Shown here in pieces: positions 4,908 to 10,306 of a DNA stretch of 12,006 nt; the first letter of the stretch is position 1, and every line of letters starts with the position of its first letter. The notes beneath the pieces are model-generated. The model saw only the letters and a program-made list of their open reading frames with translations, was not told the DNA's origin and did no database searches. The translations under genes and the position numbers were made by a program. The DNA comes from an uncultured Eubacteriales bacterium. GTDB lineage: Bacteria > Bacillota > Clostridia > Oscillospirales > Butyricicoccaceae. The DNA lies in the NCBI GenBank assembly GCA_910585875.1, contig CAJUIK010000057.1, positions 1-12,006 on the forward strand, in the 5' to 3' direction.

Positions 4908-5569
4908 TGCCCCGTCTCCTGTTTGGCGTATGCCTTGGCCTTCAGCGCGCAGTCCCAGCAGAGGGGATGGCCGTAATTCTTCTGGCTCAGCCGGGCGATC
5001 TCCGCGGCGGTAAAGGTTTCGCCGCCCGCCGTCTGCACGTCCTTGATGTTTTTGCCGCAGCTGAAACAGACCAGCCCGGCAGGGGGCGGGGTCTGGCTAT
5101 TCGCCGGAGGGGCCTCGCCGTCCCCCTGGCCTCCGTCGTATTTGCTCCGGTCCTTGGCGTAATAGACGTCCGCCCCGATGCCCAGGGCCTTGCAGGCCAC
5201 GCTGATGGCGTCGGTGAGGGCCATTTTCAGGCATTCGTCGTTCATGTGCATCCCGCTTTTTTCCTGGACGGCAAAGGCGCTGCCGCCGACGCCCGGGATC
5301 TCCTGGCCCCATTCGCCCTCGATTTTCACCTGCAAGGCGATTTCCACAAATGCGGCGATTTCCTTGGTGGGCGCTTCCTCCAAACGCTGGCTCACAATCC
5401 GGTATTTCCACCCCACGCCGCAGGGGCCAAACAGCTCCGTCAGCTTCTTGATCCGCCACATGGGGTTGATGTCCGTCATCCCCTTCAGCCGGCCCGCCTT
5501 GATCTCCTTCTGCGCCTCCCGGGGAACCTGTCGCCCCTGGTTGTAAATGTATAAGTTGTCTGTCGCCAT
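4904..5569 (-). CDS. Rad52/Sak-like single-strand annealing protein with C-terminal zinc finger
   Basis: 221 aa. Residues about 15-140 carry the Rad52-fold pattern: GRLKGMTDINPMWRIKKLTE, LFGPCGVGWKYRI, a beta-rich segment (AAFVEIALQVKI), GGSAF, and DECLKMALTDAISVACKALG followed by IGADVYYAKD. This resembles phage Sak-type annealing proteins that pair complementary single strands during recombination. A Pro/Gly-rich linker (residues 145-165) leads to a probable zinc finger formed by Cys168, Cys171, Cys204 and Cys207 (CFSC...CWDC). The ATG at 5569 has GGAGG 9 bases upstream. It lies directly after the Gp157 gene and is coupled to NinB. The exact subfamily (Sak, Sak3 or DdrA-like) needs a profile comparison. 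Confidence 0.8.
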   Translation of the reverse strand: MATDNLYIYNQGRQVPREAQKEIKAGRLKGMTDINPMWRIKKLTELFGPCGVGWKYRIVSQRLEEAPTKEIAAFVEIALQVKIEGEWGQEIPGVGGSAFAVQEKSGMHMNDECLKMALTDAISVACKALGIGADVYYAKDRSKYDGGQGDGEAPPANSQTPPPAGLVCFSCGKNIKDVQTAGGETFTAAEIARLSQKNYGHPLCWDCALKAKAYAKQETGQ

Positions 5570-5591
5570 AGCTGTATGCCTCCATATATCC

Positions 5592-6074
5592 TCATTTAAT
5601 TTGCAGACTCCGGGTTTCTTCCAGCCTTGCGCCTTCCAAATGGTCTCCCAGCTGGATCAGCTTGCGGATCATGGTCTTGTCCGCCTCGATTTTCACCTTG
5701 CGGCAAACCTCCGGCAGGGCCTCTATATTGTCCACAACCACCGCCGAGCTCTTCCGCCAGGAGAGGGCCGCCCGGGGCGTTTCCAATCGATCTTTTCCAG
5801 CGGCGCTCATCCAATCCGCCAGATACTCCCTCAGCCGCTCCGCCTTGGCCTCCAGCGCCTTCCGGCGCTTTTGCAGCCCCTCCTGTTCCGCCTTGATGGC
5901 CGCCGCCCGGGCGTTCAGCTCCTTGATATAACATCCGACGGCCTCGCACTTTTCGTCAAACTGCCCGTTCAGCCGGGCCACGGCCTCGCCGCCTATGATC
6001 TCCCCCGTCTCCGGGTCGATCTCCATCCCCTCCAACGCCTCTAAGTACTGCCGGCCGATTTCGTATAGGGTCAT
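5592..6074 (-). CDS. Siphovirus Gp157 family protein
   Basis: 160 aa from ATG 6074: MTLYEIGRQYLEALEGMEID then PETGEI, a long charged coiled coil (about residues 40-90, IKELNARAAAIKAEQEGLQK and following), and the C-terminal pattern YLADWMSAAGKDRLETPRAA, LSWRKSSAVVVDN, LPEVCRKVKIEADKTMIRKL, IQLGDHLEGARLEE. This domain order is that of the Gp157 family found in early regions of Firmicutes siphoviruses; in Streptococcus thermophilus phages the family has been linked to phage resistance, but its mechanism is unclear. ATG 6074 gives the usual ATGA overlap with the zinc-ribbon gene; a GTG two codons upstream at 6080 is an alternative with a closer AGAGG. It is the first member of the recombination block. 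Confidence 0.88.
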   Translation of the reverse strand: MTLYEIGRQYLEALEGMEIDPETGEIIGGEAVARLNGQFDEKCEAVGCYIKELNARAAAIKAEQEGLQKRRKALEAKAERLREYLADWMSAAGKDRLETPRAALSWRKSSAVVVDNIEALPEVCRKVKIEADKTMIRKLIQLGDHLEGARLEETRSLQIK

Positions 6075-6256
6075 TTCCACAGTACCTCTTCTGGCGCAAC
6101 ATCTCGGGTGCAACGGTCGCAGCCTACGATTTCTTTTGTCCAGGTGTTTTCGACCAAGGCCTCGCATTCCCGCTTGCAAACCGGGCAAATCAACATCGTC
6201 TCCTGATGGTTCGGGCACCCGTCCGGGCACTCGTGAAATCCGCAAATCGCGCACAT
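6071..6256 (-). CDS. Small double zinc-ribbon protein
   Basis: About 61 aa, beginning MCAICGFHECPDGCPNHQET. The first metal site is formed by Cys2, Cys5, Cys10 and Cys14 (with His18). A second ribbon, CPVC (24, 27) and CDRC (46, 49), follows, with a beta-hairpin-like NTWTKEIVG between. Such proteins are common in phage early operons and are probably adaptors or nucleic-acid binders; no role is known. GGAGG lies upstream. A TTG at 6265 would overlap the transglycosylase stop (TTGA) but is only 3 bases from GGAGG, so ATG 6256 is preferred with moderate certainty. The stop overlaps the Gp157 start. Confidence 0.72.
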   Translation of the reverse strand: MCAICGFHECPDGCPNHQETMLICPVCKRECEALVENTWTKEIVGCDRCTRDVAPEEVLWK

Positions 6257-6261
6257 AATTG

Positions 6262-6858
6262 TCAATTACCTCCTATTTCAAAAGCAGCCCCTTCGGCCTG
6301 GTATCGCTCCATCCTGCCCACGGTTTCCCGGCTGTACTCTGTGGAAAAAATCCCCTTGTCCCACAGCCGTTTCGCCCCTGTGGGGCCCAGGTTGTACCGC
6401 ATCAGGGCCCGATGAATATCGCCGTCGCACTCTTCCAAATGCTGGCCCAAAAGATATAGCCCGGCGGCGGCGTTTTGCCGGGGCTCCAAAAAATCCTCCA
6501 CGCCCAATTCCTCCTGCAGCCAGCCGTGGTTGCGCCGGTTGATCTGCATCAGCCCATAGTCCCCCGTGGGGGAGATTGCCGCCGGGTCGAAGCCGCTCTC
6601 CTGCTCCATCACCGCCCAAACCAGCGCCTCCGGAACCCCCCGCTGCTCCGCCTCGGCCAAAATGGAAGCCCGCGTCTCCCAGGGCAGCGGGACGCTGTTC
6701 CCAAGCCGGGCCGAAAGGCTTGCCGCCCCCGCCTGGGCCGTCAGCGGCGGCGCCTCCGGCAGCTGGGACGTCCCGCCAGATCCGGCGGCGACCGCCGGCC
6801 CGGTCAACGCCGCAGCCAACAGCAAGACGGCAGCCCGGCGGCTCAAATCCATTTTCAT
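6262..6858 (-). CDS. Exported lytic transglycosylase (SLT domain)
   Basis: 198 aa. Residues 1-25 are a signal peptide: basic start (MKMDLSRR), hydrophobic core (AAVLLLAAALTG), and a probable cut near AVAA-GS. A Pro/Ala/Ser-rich spacer runs to about residue 60. Residues about 63-180 are a goose-type SLT domain: PEALVWAVMEQESGFDPAAI with catalytic Glu87, then SPTGDYGLMQINRRNHGWL, NAAAGLYLLGQHL, and ALMRYNLGPTGAKRLWDKGI. It should cleave peptidoglycan glycan strands outside the membrane, leaving anhydro-MurNAc ends. ATG 6858 (GGAAGGATG upstream) is chosen over an earlier in-frame start because it begins the signal peptide. Its place in the early replication operon, beside a two-span membrane protein, is unusual for a lysis gene. 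Confidence 0.9.
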   Translation of the reverse strand: MKMDLSRRAAVLLLAAALTGPAVAAGSGGTSQLPEAPPLTAQAGAASLSARLGNSVPLPWETRASILAEAEQRGVPEALVWAVMEQESGFDPAAISPTGDYGLMQINRRNHGWLQEELGVEDFLEPRQNAAAGLYLLGQHLEECDGDIHRALMRYNLGPTGAKRLWDKGIFSTEYSRETVGRMERYQAEGAAFEIGGN

Positions 6859-6874
6859 AATTGCTTCATCCTTC

Positions 6875-7066
6875 CTACTCGATAAACCACCCAAATTCCC
6901 GCCCCAGCAGCTCGATTACAATGAAAACCGCCGCAAAGGCCCCCGCAGCCAGGGCGAACCGCCCGCTCTCCACCAGCGCCGACGCCAGCAGCATGGCCGT
7001 CAGAAACCCAGCCGCCGCGCCCGTCAGCCAAACCTGACGCCAAACCCGCCGCAGGGCTTGTCTCAT
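6875..7066 (-). CDS. Small membrane protein, two predicted spans
   Basis: 63 aa: a basic N-terminus (MRQALRRVWRQVW), span 1 at about residues 14-32 (LTGAAAGFLTAMLLASALV), a short turn (ESGR), span 2 at about 37-55 (FALAAGAFAAVFIVIELLG), and a short tail (REFGWFIE). The positive N-terminus suggests both ends in the cytoplasm. It overlaps the upstream Cys-rich gene by 4 bases (ATGA) and lies 16 bases before the exported transglycosylase. Size and topology would suit a holin-like protein, but nothing in the sequence is diagnostic, and its early-operon position is a poor fit for classical lysis. It could instead assist the transglycosylase or alter the host envelope. Confidence 0.68.
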   Translation of the reverse strand: MRQALRRVWRQVWLTGAAAGFLTAMLLASALVESGRFALAAGAFAAVFIVIELLGREFGWFIE

Positions 7067-7302
7067 ACCTTTCCTTCCTCCTCATAATTCTCGCAGGGCT
7101 GCTGCAGCGCCCCGCGCTGGCAGTCATGCAGCAAGCAGTTGCCTGTGGGCAACTGGGCCATTGCTTTCACATTCCCCCGGTTTTCCCGGTAATAGGCCTC
7201 ATACCAGATGCAGTTGACGCAGGCCCGCACTCCCTGGTCCACATAGATCGCCTTGCTCCGCTTATGGATGCAATAATTCTCCACCTTTGCCGTCATCGCC
7301 AT
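7063..7302 (-). CDS. Cys-rich phage protein of unknown function
   Basis: 79 aa. Six cysteines (residues 11, 28, 31, 56, 61, 70) with His13 and His59 are arranged around the conserved-looking segments VDQGVRACVNCIWYEAYYRE, NRGNVK, LPTGNCLLHDCQRGALQQPC and ENYE. The CxxCxWYEQYY-like and PTGxCLLHxxxRGAL patterns are familiar from Clostridia phages, always in early operons and without assigned function; metal binding is likely. ATG 7302 has GGAGGAG 7 bases upstream and is preferred to ATG 7296. It is the first gene after the XRE gene at 7346-7543 and so the first non-regulatory gene expressed from the promoter at 7596-7624. Confidence 0.75.
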   Translation of the reverse strand: MAMTAKVENYCIHKRSKAIYVDQGVRACVNCIWYEAYYRENRGNVKAMAQLPTGNCLLHDCQRGALQQPCENYEEEGKV

Positions 7303-7324
7303 TTGTCCGCTCCTCCTTGCCTTT

Positions 7325-7333
7325 TTGTTCGTG
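7325..7333 (+). promoter_or_regulatory. Possible third half-operator of the inner switch
   Basis: TTGTTCGTG is the exact complement of the conserved left half (CACGAACAA) of the two 18-bp repeats at 7568 and 7603. The other half is not conserved here. It lies just after the stop of the XRE gene. Confidence 0.3.
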
Positions 7334-7345
7334 CCGTGATATCCT

Positions 7346-7543
7346 TTACCCGAATAGTTTTTTGAAGTCCTGGTAAGACTTCACGCCCAGAGCGTCCGCA
7401 ATTCGGATTGCCACATCCGATTTCGGCTTGCGCCCTGCCTCATAGTTCTGGTATGCCCGTTCTTGGATCCCGGCCTTTTTCGCAACTTCCACTTGCGTGA
7501 GGCCGGCTTTCATGCGGACTTGTATCAAATTTTCGTTTCTCAT
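7346..7543 (-). CDS. XRE HTH regulator, Cro-like (inner switch, leftward)
   Basis: 65 aa, almost entirely one helix-turn-helix: MRNENLIQVRMKAGLTQVEV, AKKAGIQERAYQNYEAGRKP, SDVAIRIADALGV, KSYQDFKKLFG. The T-Q-x-E-V-A...I-x-E-R-A-Y-Q-N-Y-E pattern is the recognition unit of Cro/CI proteins. A protein of this length, with no second domain, is Cro-like. It is the first gene of the leftward early operon, about 45 bases from the predicted start at 7589. The ATG at 7543 is preferred; an in-frame TTG at 7576 is closer to the promoter, and the ribosome binding site of the ATG (AGTGGG) is weak. It faces away from the XRE gene at 7637, and the pair probably compete for the 18-bp repeats between them. 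Confidence 0.82.
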   Translation of the reverse strand: MRNENLIQVRMKAGLTQVEVAKKAGIQERAYQNYEAGRKPKSDVAIRIADALGVKSYQDFKKLFG

Positions 7544-7567
7544 CACCCACTCGCTTTCTGGATTGAA

Positions 7568-7585
7568 CACGAACAACTCACCGTG
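7568..7585. promoter_or_regulatory. Operator copy 1 of inner switch
   Basis: CACGAACAACTCACCGTG matches 16 of 18 bases of the copy at 7603-7620. Each copy has CACG...CGTG inverted ends; here the inverted match extends to GAACACG...CGTGTTC. It lies at about +4 to +21 of the leftward transcript and over the -35 position of the rightward one. Confidence 0.65.
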
Positions 7586-7594
7586 TTCCGCCCC

Positions 7595-7600
7595 TATAAT
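7595..7600 (+). promoter_or_regulatory. -10 box for rightward XRE gene, overlapping the leftward -10
   Basis: A perfect TATAAT lies about 42 bases before the TTG at 7637. No good -35 is seen at 16-18 bases upstream, so this promoter is probably weak or needs an activator. It overlaps the leftward -10 (7596-7601), so the two promoters cannot be used together. Confidence 0.5.
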
Positions 7601-7624
7601 ATCACGAACAAATCAACGTGTCAA
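7596..7624 (-). promoter_or_regulatory. Strong leftward promoter of replication/recombination operon
   Basis: On the minus strand: -35 TTGACA (7624-7619, perfect), a 17-bp spacer, -10 TATTAT (7601-7596, 5 of 6). The start is expected near 7589. Operator copy 2 (7603-7620) fills the spacer. Confidence 0.8.
7603..7620. promoter_or_regulatory. Operator copy 2 of inner switch
   Basis: CACGAACAAATCAACGTG differs from copy 1 at two positions and starts 35 bases after it. It covers the spacer and the edge of the -35 box of the leftward promoter and the start point of the rightward one, mirroring copy 1. Confidence 0.65.
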
Positions 7625-7636
7625 GGAGGGATTTTT

Positions 7637-7852
7637 TTGGATTTTAAAGAACACTTGAAAAAGGTAAGGAAGGACTTGAAGTACACACAAAAACAAGTTG
7701 CTATGGGCATTGGAATCACTGAAAGAAACTACCAAGATTGGGAATATGGCAGAAATAAACCTGGGTTTGATTCTCTCATCGCCCTGGCCGATTTCTTCGA
7801 CGTGTCGCTGGACTACCTTGTCGGCAGGTCAGACACTGCGGAAAGGAGATGA
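7637..7852 (+). CDS. XRE HTH regulator (inner switch, rightward)
   Basis: 71 aa from a TTG (7637) with AAGGAGGG 6 bases upstream. The protein is one Cro/CI helix-turn-helix: MDFKEHLKKVRKDLKYTQKQ, VAMGIGITERNYQDWEYGRN, KPGFDSLIALADFFDVSLDY, LVGRSD. The FDVSLDYLVGRSD ending is typical of short Firmicutes phage repressors. With the neighbouring gene it forms a divergent pair around a shared -10 region. Its base composition is clearly AT-richer than the genes around it, suggesting separate origin. The stop overlaps or nearly touches the next gene (7858), so the two are one transcript. It could act as a second immunity repressor that holds the replication operon off. An upstream frame extension exists but does not read as coding. 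Confidence 0.85.
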   Translation: MDFKEHLKKVRKDLKYTQKQVAMGIGITERNYQDWEYGRNKPGFDSLIALADFFDVSLDYLVGRSDTAERR

Positions 7853-7857
7853 GACGA

Positions 7858-8136
7858 ATGCAATATTTTACTTTAGTTTACAAAACTGTCAATTGTCCGA
7901 TGTGGGAAGACAACATTCAAATTACTGCAAAATACAGGTATCTCGAAGATAGCGAAAATCCATATTTGGCCCGATTTGTTGGCGCAACATGTGAAGTGAT
8001 TGAAAACGCAAAGCTACCTGAGCGCAAAAAAGATAAACGATTGGGTCTCTACCGCTTTTGCAGAATACACAATTGCCCACATCTCCGAAATTTCCAAGAC
8101 ACCATAGATGTTAGATTGAATCATCAGAAATTGTAG
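7858..8136 (+). CDS. 92-aa protein of unknown function linked to XRE gene
   Basis: 92 aa from ATG 7858, with GGAG 9 bases upstream; ATG 7849 overlaps the preceding stop but is too close to the same ribosome binding site. The product begins MQYFTLVYKTVNCPMWEDNI and includes a CPMW motif, a TAKYRYLEDSENPYLARFV segment, and a C-terminal FCRIHNCPHLRNFQ that could bind metal with the other cysteines. I do not recognise the family. It is AT-rich like the XRE gene before it and probably co-transcribed with it, so it would be made in the lysogenic state. Its last 26 bases overlap the end of the convergent gene 8111-8338. A lysogeny-expressed accessory role (exclusion or regulation) is possible but unsupported. 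Confidence 0.68.
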   Translation: MQYFTLVYKTVNCPMWEDNIQITAKYRYLEDSENPYLARFVGATCEVIENAKLPERKKDKRLGLYRFCRIHNCPHLRNFQDTIDVRLNHQKL

Positions 8137-8338
8137 TTTTTCGTTGCTCTATCTGAAGCTCGAGATCCTTTGCTTGAAGCAACGCCAAATGAATCTGTTT
8201 GGAAAGCTCGTCAATCTTGCCCATTGACGGATTTTCTTTTTCCATCTCTGACCTAAGCGTCGCTGTGTCGTAGTAAGCTGAGCGGATAAATCCTTCAAGA
8301 ATAGAGATATTGACGATCCTCTCACTGATGTACTCCAA
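8111..8338 (-). CDS. 75-aa coiled-coil protein of unknown function
   Basis: 75 aa from a TTG at 8338, with GGGAGG about 9 bases upstream and only 6 bases after the Rha stop, so it is the last gene of the rightmost early operon. After MEYISERIVNISILEGFIRS the sequence is strongly helical and charged (YYDTATLRSEMEKEN, KIDELSKQIHLALLQAKDLE, LQIEQRKT), with heptad-like spacing of Leu and Ile, so a coiled coil is likely. No known domain is recognised. It is AT-richer than the Rha gene. Its 3' end overlaps that of the 92-aa gene on the other strand by 26 bases, and no terminator is visible, so transcripts from both sides may run into each other here. Confidence 0.65.
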   Translation of the reverse strand: MEYISERIVNISILEGFIRSAYYDTATLRSEMEKENPSMGKIDELSKQIHLALLQAKDLELQIEQRKTTISDDSI

Positions 8339-8344
8339 ATTGTT

Positions 8345-8998
8345 TCACCTCCCTTGCCCGGCCTCCTCGGGGATTGGCCGCCCGGCGACAATGGCCTTGA
8401 CGTCCTGATATTCCATGCCCATCTCCAGCAGGACGGCGATCTGATATTGCCGCTTGGTCACGGCGGCGATCTCGCCGGCTGTCATGTAATCCGCCGCCAC
8501 GGCTTTTTTCGGCGCGCCCCGCTCTTTGCGCAGCTGGGCGGCGTTTCTGCCCACGCTGGATTTATAGGCCAGATCGGTATATTTTTTGTAAGCCCATTTG
8601 TCGCCTCCCTCCGACGCCTGGATCACGTCTGTCAGCTCCTGGCGAATGGGCTTGAGGGCGGCCCGGTTGACCTGCCGCTGGATCAGCTCCCGCCGCATGG
8701 CGTAAAACTGCCGGACAAGCTCCTTTTTGAAGGCAACTACCACTGGGGTATTCTTCAGCAGCGTCATAAGAAAAGTAGCCTGCTCCTCGTTGAGCTTGAT
8801 AATTTCCTCCGGCCGGCCTCCGGTACTTTCGGCCTGATATGAGGCAGAAAGTCCAAAGCTGTCAACGTCCGCTTGGTGCTTGCGAATGGCGACCTTGATC
8901 TTCCGATGCTCAATTCCCGTCATATCCGCAATTACCCTCGATGTAGTGAACGGAACCGCGTCAATCTTATTGGGCTCCAGAAATACAAGCTCCGTCAT
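8345..8998 (-). CDS. Rha-family phage regulatory protein
   Basis: 217 aa from ATG 8998 (GGAGGAGG upstream; 4-base ATGA overlap with the HTH gene). Residues about 1-105 are the Rha domain: NKIDAVPFTTSRVIADMTGI, EHRKIKVAIRKHQ, GRPEEIIKLNEEQATFLMTL, LKNTPVVVAFKKELVRQFYA, MRRELIQRQ. The C-terminal half (ALKPIRQELTDVIQASEGGD, KWAYKKYTDLAYKSSVGRNA, YMTAGEIAAVTKRQYQIAVL, LEMGMEYQDVK) is the second conserved domain often joined to Rha in Clostridia phages. The founder Rha of phage P22/phi-80 blocks growth in IHF-deficient hosts, and the family is viewed as a regulator or antirepressor-like group. Its place after Cro-like genes fits early regulation. Exact target unknown. Confidence 0.88.
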   Translation of the reverse strand: MTELVFLEPNKIDAVPFTTSRVIADMTGIEHRKIKVAIRKHQADVDSFGLSASYQAESTGGRPEEIIKLNEEQATFLMTLLKNTPVVVAFKKELVRQFYAMRRELIQRQVNRAALKPIRQELTDVIQASEGGDKWAYKKYTDLAYKSSVGRNAAQLRKERGAPKKAVAADYMTAGEIAAVTKRQYQIAVLLEMGMEYQDVKAIVAGRPIPEEAGQGR

Positions 8999-9552
8999 TC
9001 TCGATTCGCCTCCTCCAATCCATCCCTGGCCGCCTCGCCCTGGTAGGGCCTGTCCCAGCAGGCGACGCAGTGTTTGTCCAGGGCGCCGCAGCCTGCCGGG
9101 TTCCGGGGCGCTTCTGGGAAATAGAAGTCCGGGCATCCGGCGATCCGGGCGGGCAGCTCCAGATCATAAGCCGCCGGGTCCAGCCGAAGCGCCGCCTGCC
9201 TGTACGTCGCCCGGCCGGCGCCGGGAGGCGTACTCCGTTCCAGCCCGGCCGGTTTGTCTGCTTCTGCGCCCGCCGCCGGGGCCCTTGCAGCATGGCCGAG
9301 GCTGTCGAGCGCGTCGGCCCCTTTGCCCTCCCCGCTCATACGAGCCTGCCCGTCGGCGCTTGCCGACAGATCGTCAATGTGGCAGCCATAGCAGCCGGCC
9401 AAATCCACCAGACGGCCGGGCCGGGGCTGCCGCAGGCCCTTTTCCCAATCCAGCAGCGTGGCCGGGCTGACTCCCAAAGCCTCCGCCGCCTGCCGCCGGG
9501 TCAGCCCCCGGTTCCTCCGAGCCTGAATCAAAGCCCATGGCGATATGTTCAT
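8995..9552 (-). CDS. XRE HTH protein with Cys-rich C-terminal domain
   Basis: 185 aa. Residues 1-62 form a Cro/CI helix-turn-helix (MNISPWALIQARRNRGLTRR, QAAEALGVSPATLLDWEKGL, RQPRPGRLVDLAGCYG). Residues 63-115 are a low-complexity Ala/Gly linker that ends STPPGAGR, a motif shared with the double-HTH gene. Residues about 125-185 are compact and Cys-rich: AAYDLELPARIAGCPDFYFP (Cys140), AGC (155), DKHCVAC (162, 165) and CWDRPY, probably a zinc site. ATG 9552 was chosen because GGAGG lies 7 bases upstream; ATG 9558 is too close to it. The gene is coupled to Rha by an ATGA overlap. The design, an HTH plus metal-binding tail, suggests a regulator that senses or recruits a partner; unproven. Confidence 0.8.
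   Translation of the reverse strand: MNISPWALIQARRNRGLTRRQAAEALGVSPATLLDWEKGLRQPRPGRLVDLAGCYGCHIDDLSASADGQARMSGEGKGADALDSLGHAARAPAAGAEADKPAGLERSTPPGAGRATYRQAALRLDPAAYDLELPARIAGCPDFYFPEAPRNPAGCGALDKHCVACWDRPYQGEAARDGLEEANRE
9212..9237. repeat. 26-bp segment repeated at 2181-2206
   Basis: Second copy of the PPGAGR-coding segment described at 2181-2206 (23 of 26 bases identical). It lies at the end of the linker of the HTH/Cys-rich gene. Confidence 0.55.
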
Positions 9553-9644
9553 CTTCATTCCTCCTTTTCTTGCTTTTTGCACAGTGGCCCATGCTGTCCA
9601 GCGCTCAAGCCCTCAGCCGCCATCCGCCCGCGCGAGCCCGCCGA

Positions 9645-9893
9645 CTATAGAAGAGGGCGCAAGGCTTCCAGCAGCTCGTCGATGGGGATTTCCATGGCCC
9701 GACGCATCCCCTCCAGCTCCTCCAGGCGGAATTGACCGGGCTTGTTTTTCCGGTTGGCCAAGGTGCTTTTGCCCAGCCGGGCCGCCTGGGCCAGCTGGGG
9801 CTCCGGCGTGCCGCTGATGGTCTGATATTTTTTGATCACCCCTCGGAACACATCTTCCGCCAACTCCCGGCTGTTCTTTTTCAGCTTCGGCAT
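9645..9893 (-). CDS. Small Cro-like HTH protein
   Basis: 82 aa from ATG 9893, with GGAGG 8 bases upstream. The N-terminus is basic (MPKLKKNSRELAEDVFRGVI). The middle reads SGTPEPQLAQAARLGKSTLA NRKNKPGQFRLEELEGMRRA in two steps, a Cro-type helix-turn-helix in which QLAQAARLGKSTLANR is the recognition unit, followed by IPIDELLEALRPLL as the last helix. A single-domain protein of this kind is a likely early repressor or Cro analogue. About 90 bases without a gene separate it from the downstream HTH gene (start 9552); I see no clear promoter or terminator there. Upstream it is preceded by the 59-aa gene 30 bases away. Confidence 0.78.
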   Translation of the reverse strand: MPKLKKNSRELAEDVFRGVIKKYQTISGTPEPQLAQAARLGKSTLANRKNKPGQFRLEELEGMRRAMEIPIDELLEALRPLL

Positions 9894-9923
9894 TCGCTTT
9901 TCCTCCTTTTTCAAATATCCTGC

Positions 9924-10103
9924 CTAATTCTGCCGGTCTAAGCCCTCGACCAAGCCGTGCAGAATCTCAGCCCGCTGCCGGTGCTTGTCCCATTCCGCCT
10001 CCAGCCCCTTCCTGGGGCAGTTCAGCAGCCAATTCCCACTCGTCTCGAAAACCCGCTGCATTTCCTCTTCGTAAAGCTCGCGTAAGCACTCTTGAATTGT
10101 CAT
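9924..10103 (-). CDS. 59-aa phage protein of unknown function
   Basis: The frame runs from ATG 10103 (GGAGG 8 bases upstream) to TAG 9924. The product starts MTIQECLRELYEEEMQRVFE and ends with KGLEAEWDKHRQRAEILHGL, VEGLDRQN. It is acidic and helical, with a short NWLLNCPR segment in the middle. No family is recognised. The start overlaps the stop of the 68-aa gene by 4 bases (ATGA), which with the ribosome binding site is good evidence of translation. It lies 30 bases ahead of the Cro-like gene. Small helical proteins between Cro-like regulators are usual in phage early operons, but nothing more can be said. Confidence 0.68.
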   Translation of the reverse strand: MTIQECLRELYEEEMQRVFETSGNWLLNCPRKGLEAEWDKHRQRAEILHGLVEGLDRQN

Positions 10104-10306
10104 TTGCCTTGCCTCCTCTGATCTGATCCGACTTGAATATCCTGGGGCTCCCAGGAATAGGCCAGCTGATGGACCTGCTGAAAGGCCCCGTTGAGCTTCA
10201 TAAAAAGCTCAAAACTCAGCTGGTTGATCTCCGTGGAGATCTTGCCCGCCTGCAAAATCGCCTCGATCAGTTCCGCCAGCTTGTCTTGTTCCACTGTGAT
10301 TTTCAT
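10100..10306 (-). CDS. 68-aa helical phage protein of unknown function
   Basis: 68 aa from ATG 10306, with AAAAAGGAG 9 bases upstream. The sequence MKITVEQDKLAELIEAILQA, GKISTEINQLSFELFMKLNG, AFQQVHQLAYSW is two or three amphipathic helices with regularly spaced Leu and Ile, followed by a polar tail (EPQDIQVGSDQRRQGK). No domain is recognised. It begins a small coupled group with the 59-aa gene (ATGA overlap). The 190 bases upstream have no clear gene, so expression may depend on read-through from the zinc-ribbon gene. Confidence 0.65.
   Translation of the reverse strand: MKITVEQDKLAELIEAILQAGKISTEINQLSFELFMKLNGAFQQVHQLAYSWEPQDIQVGSDQRRQGK

Noticed and set aside
4368..5554. Two more long + strand frames (202 and 247 codons) opposite the NinB-like and Rad52-like genes
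   Set aside because: Composition is typical of antisense shadow frames, and the minus-strand genes there have recognised domains and proper start sites.
7637..8136. Toxin-antitoxin pair (XRE antitoxin plus 92-aa toxin)
   Set aside because: Gene order and sizes could fit, but the 92-aa protein shows no HigB/RelE, HicA or other toxin motif, and the XRE gene is explained by the divergent switch. Not excluded, only unsupported.
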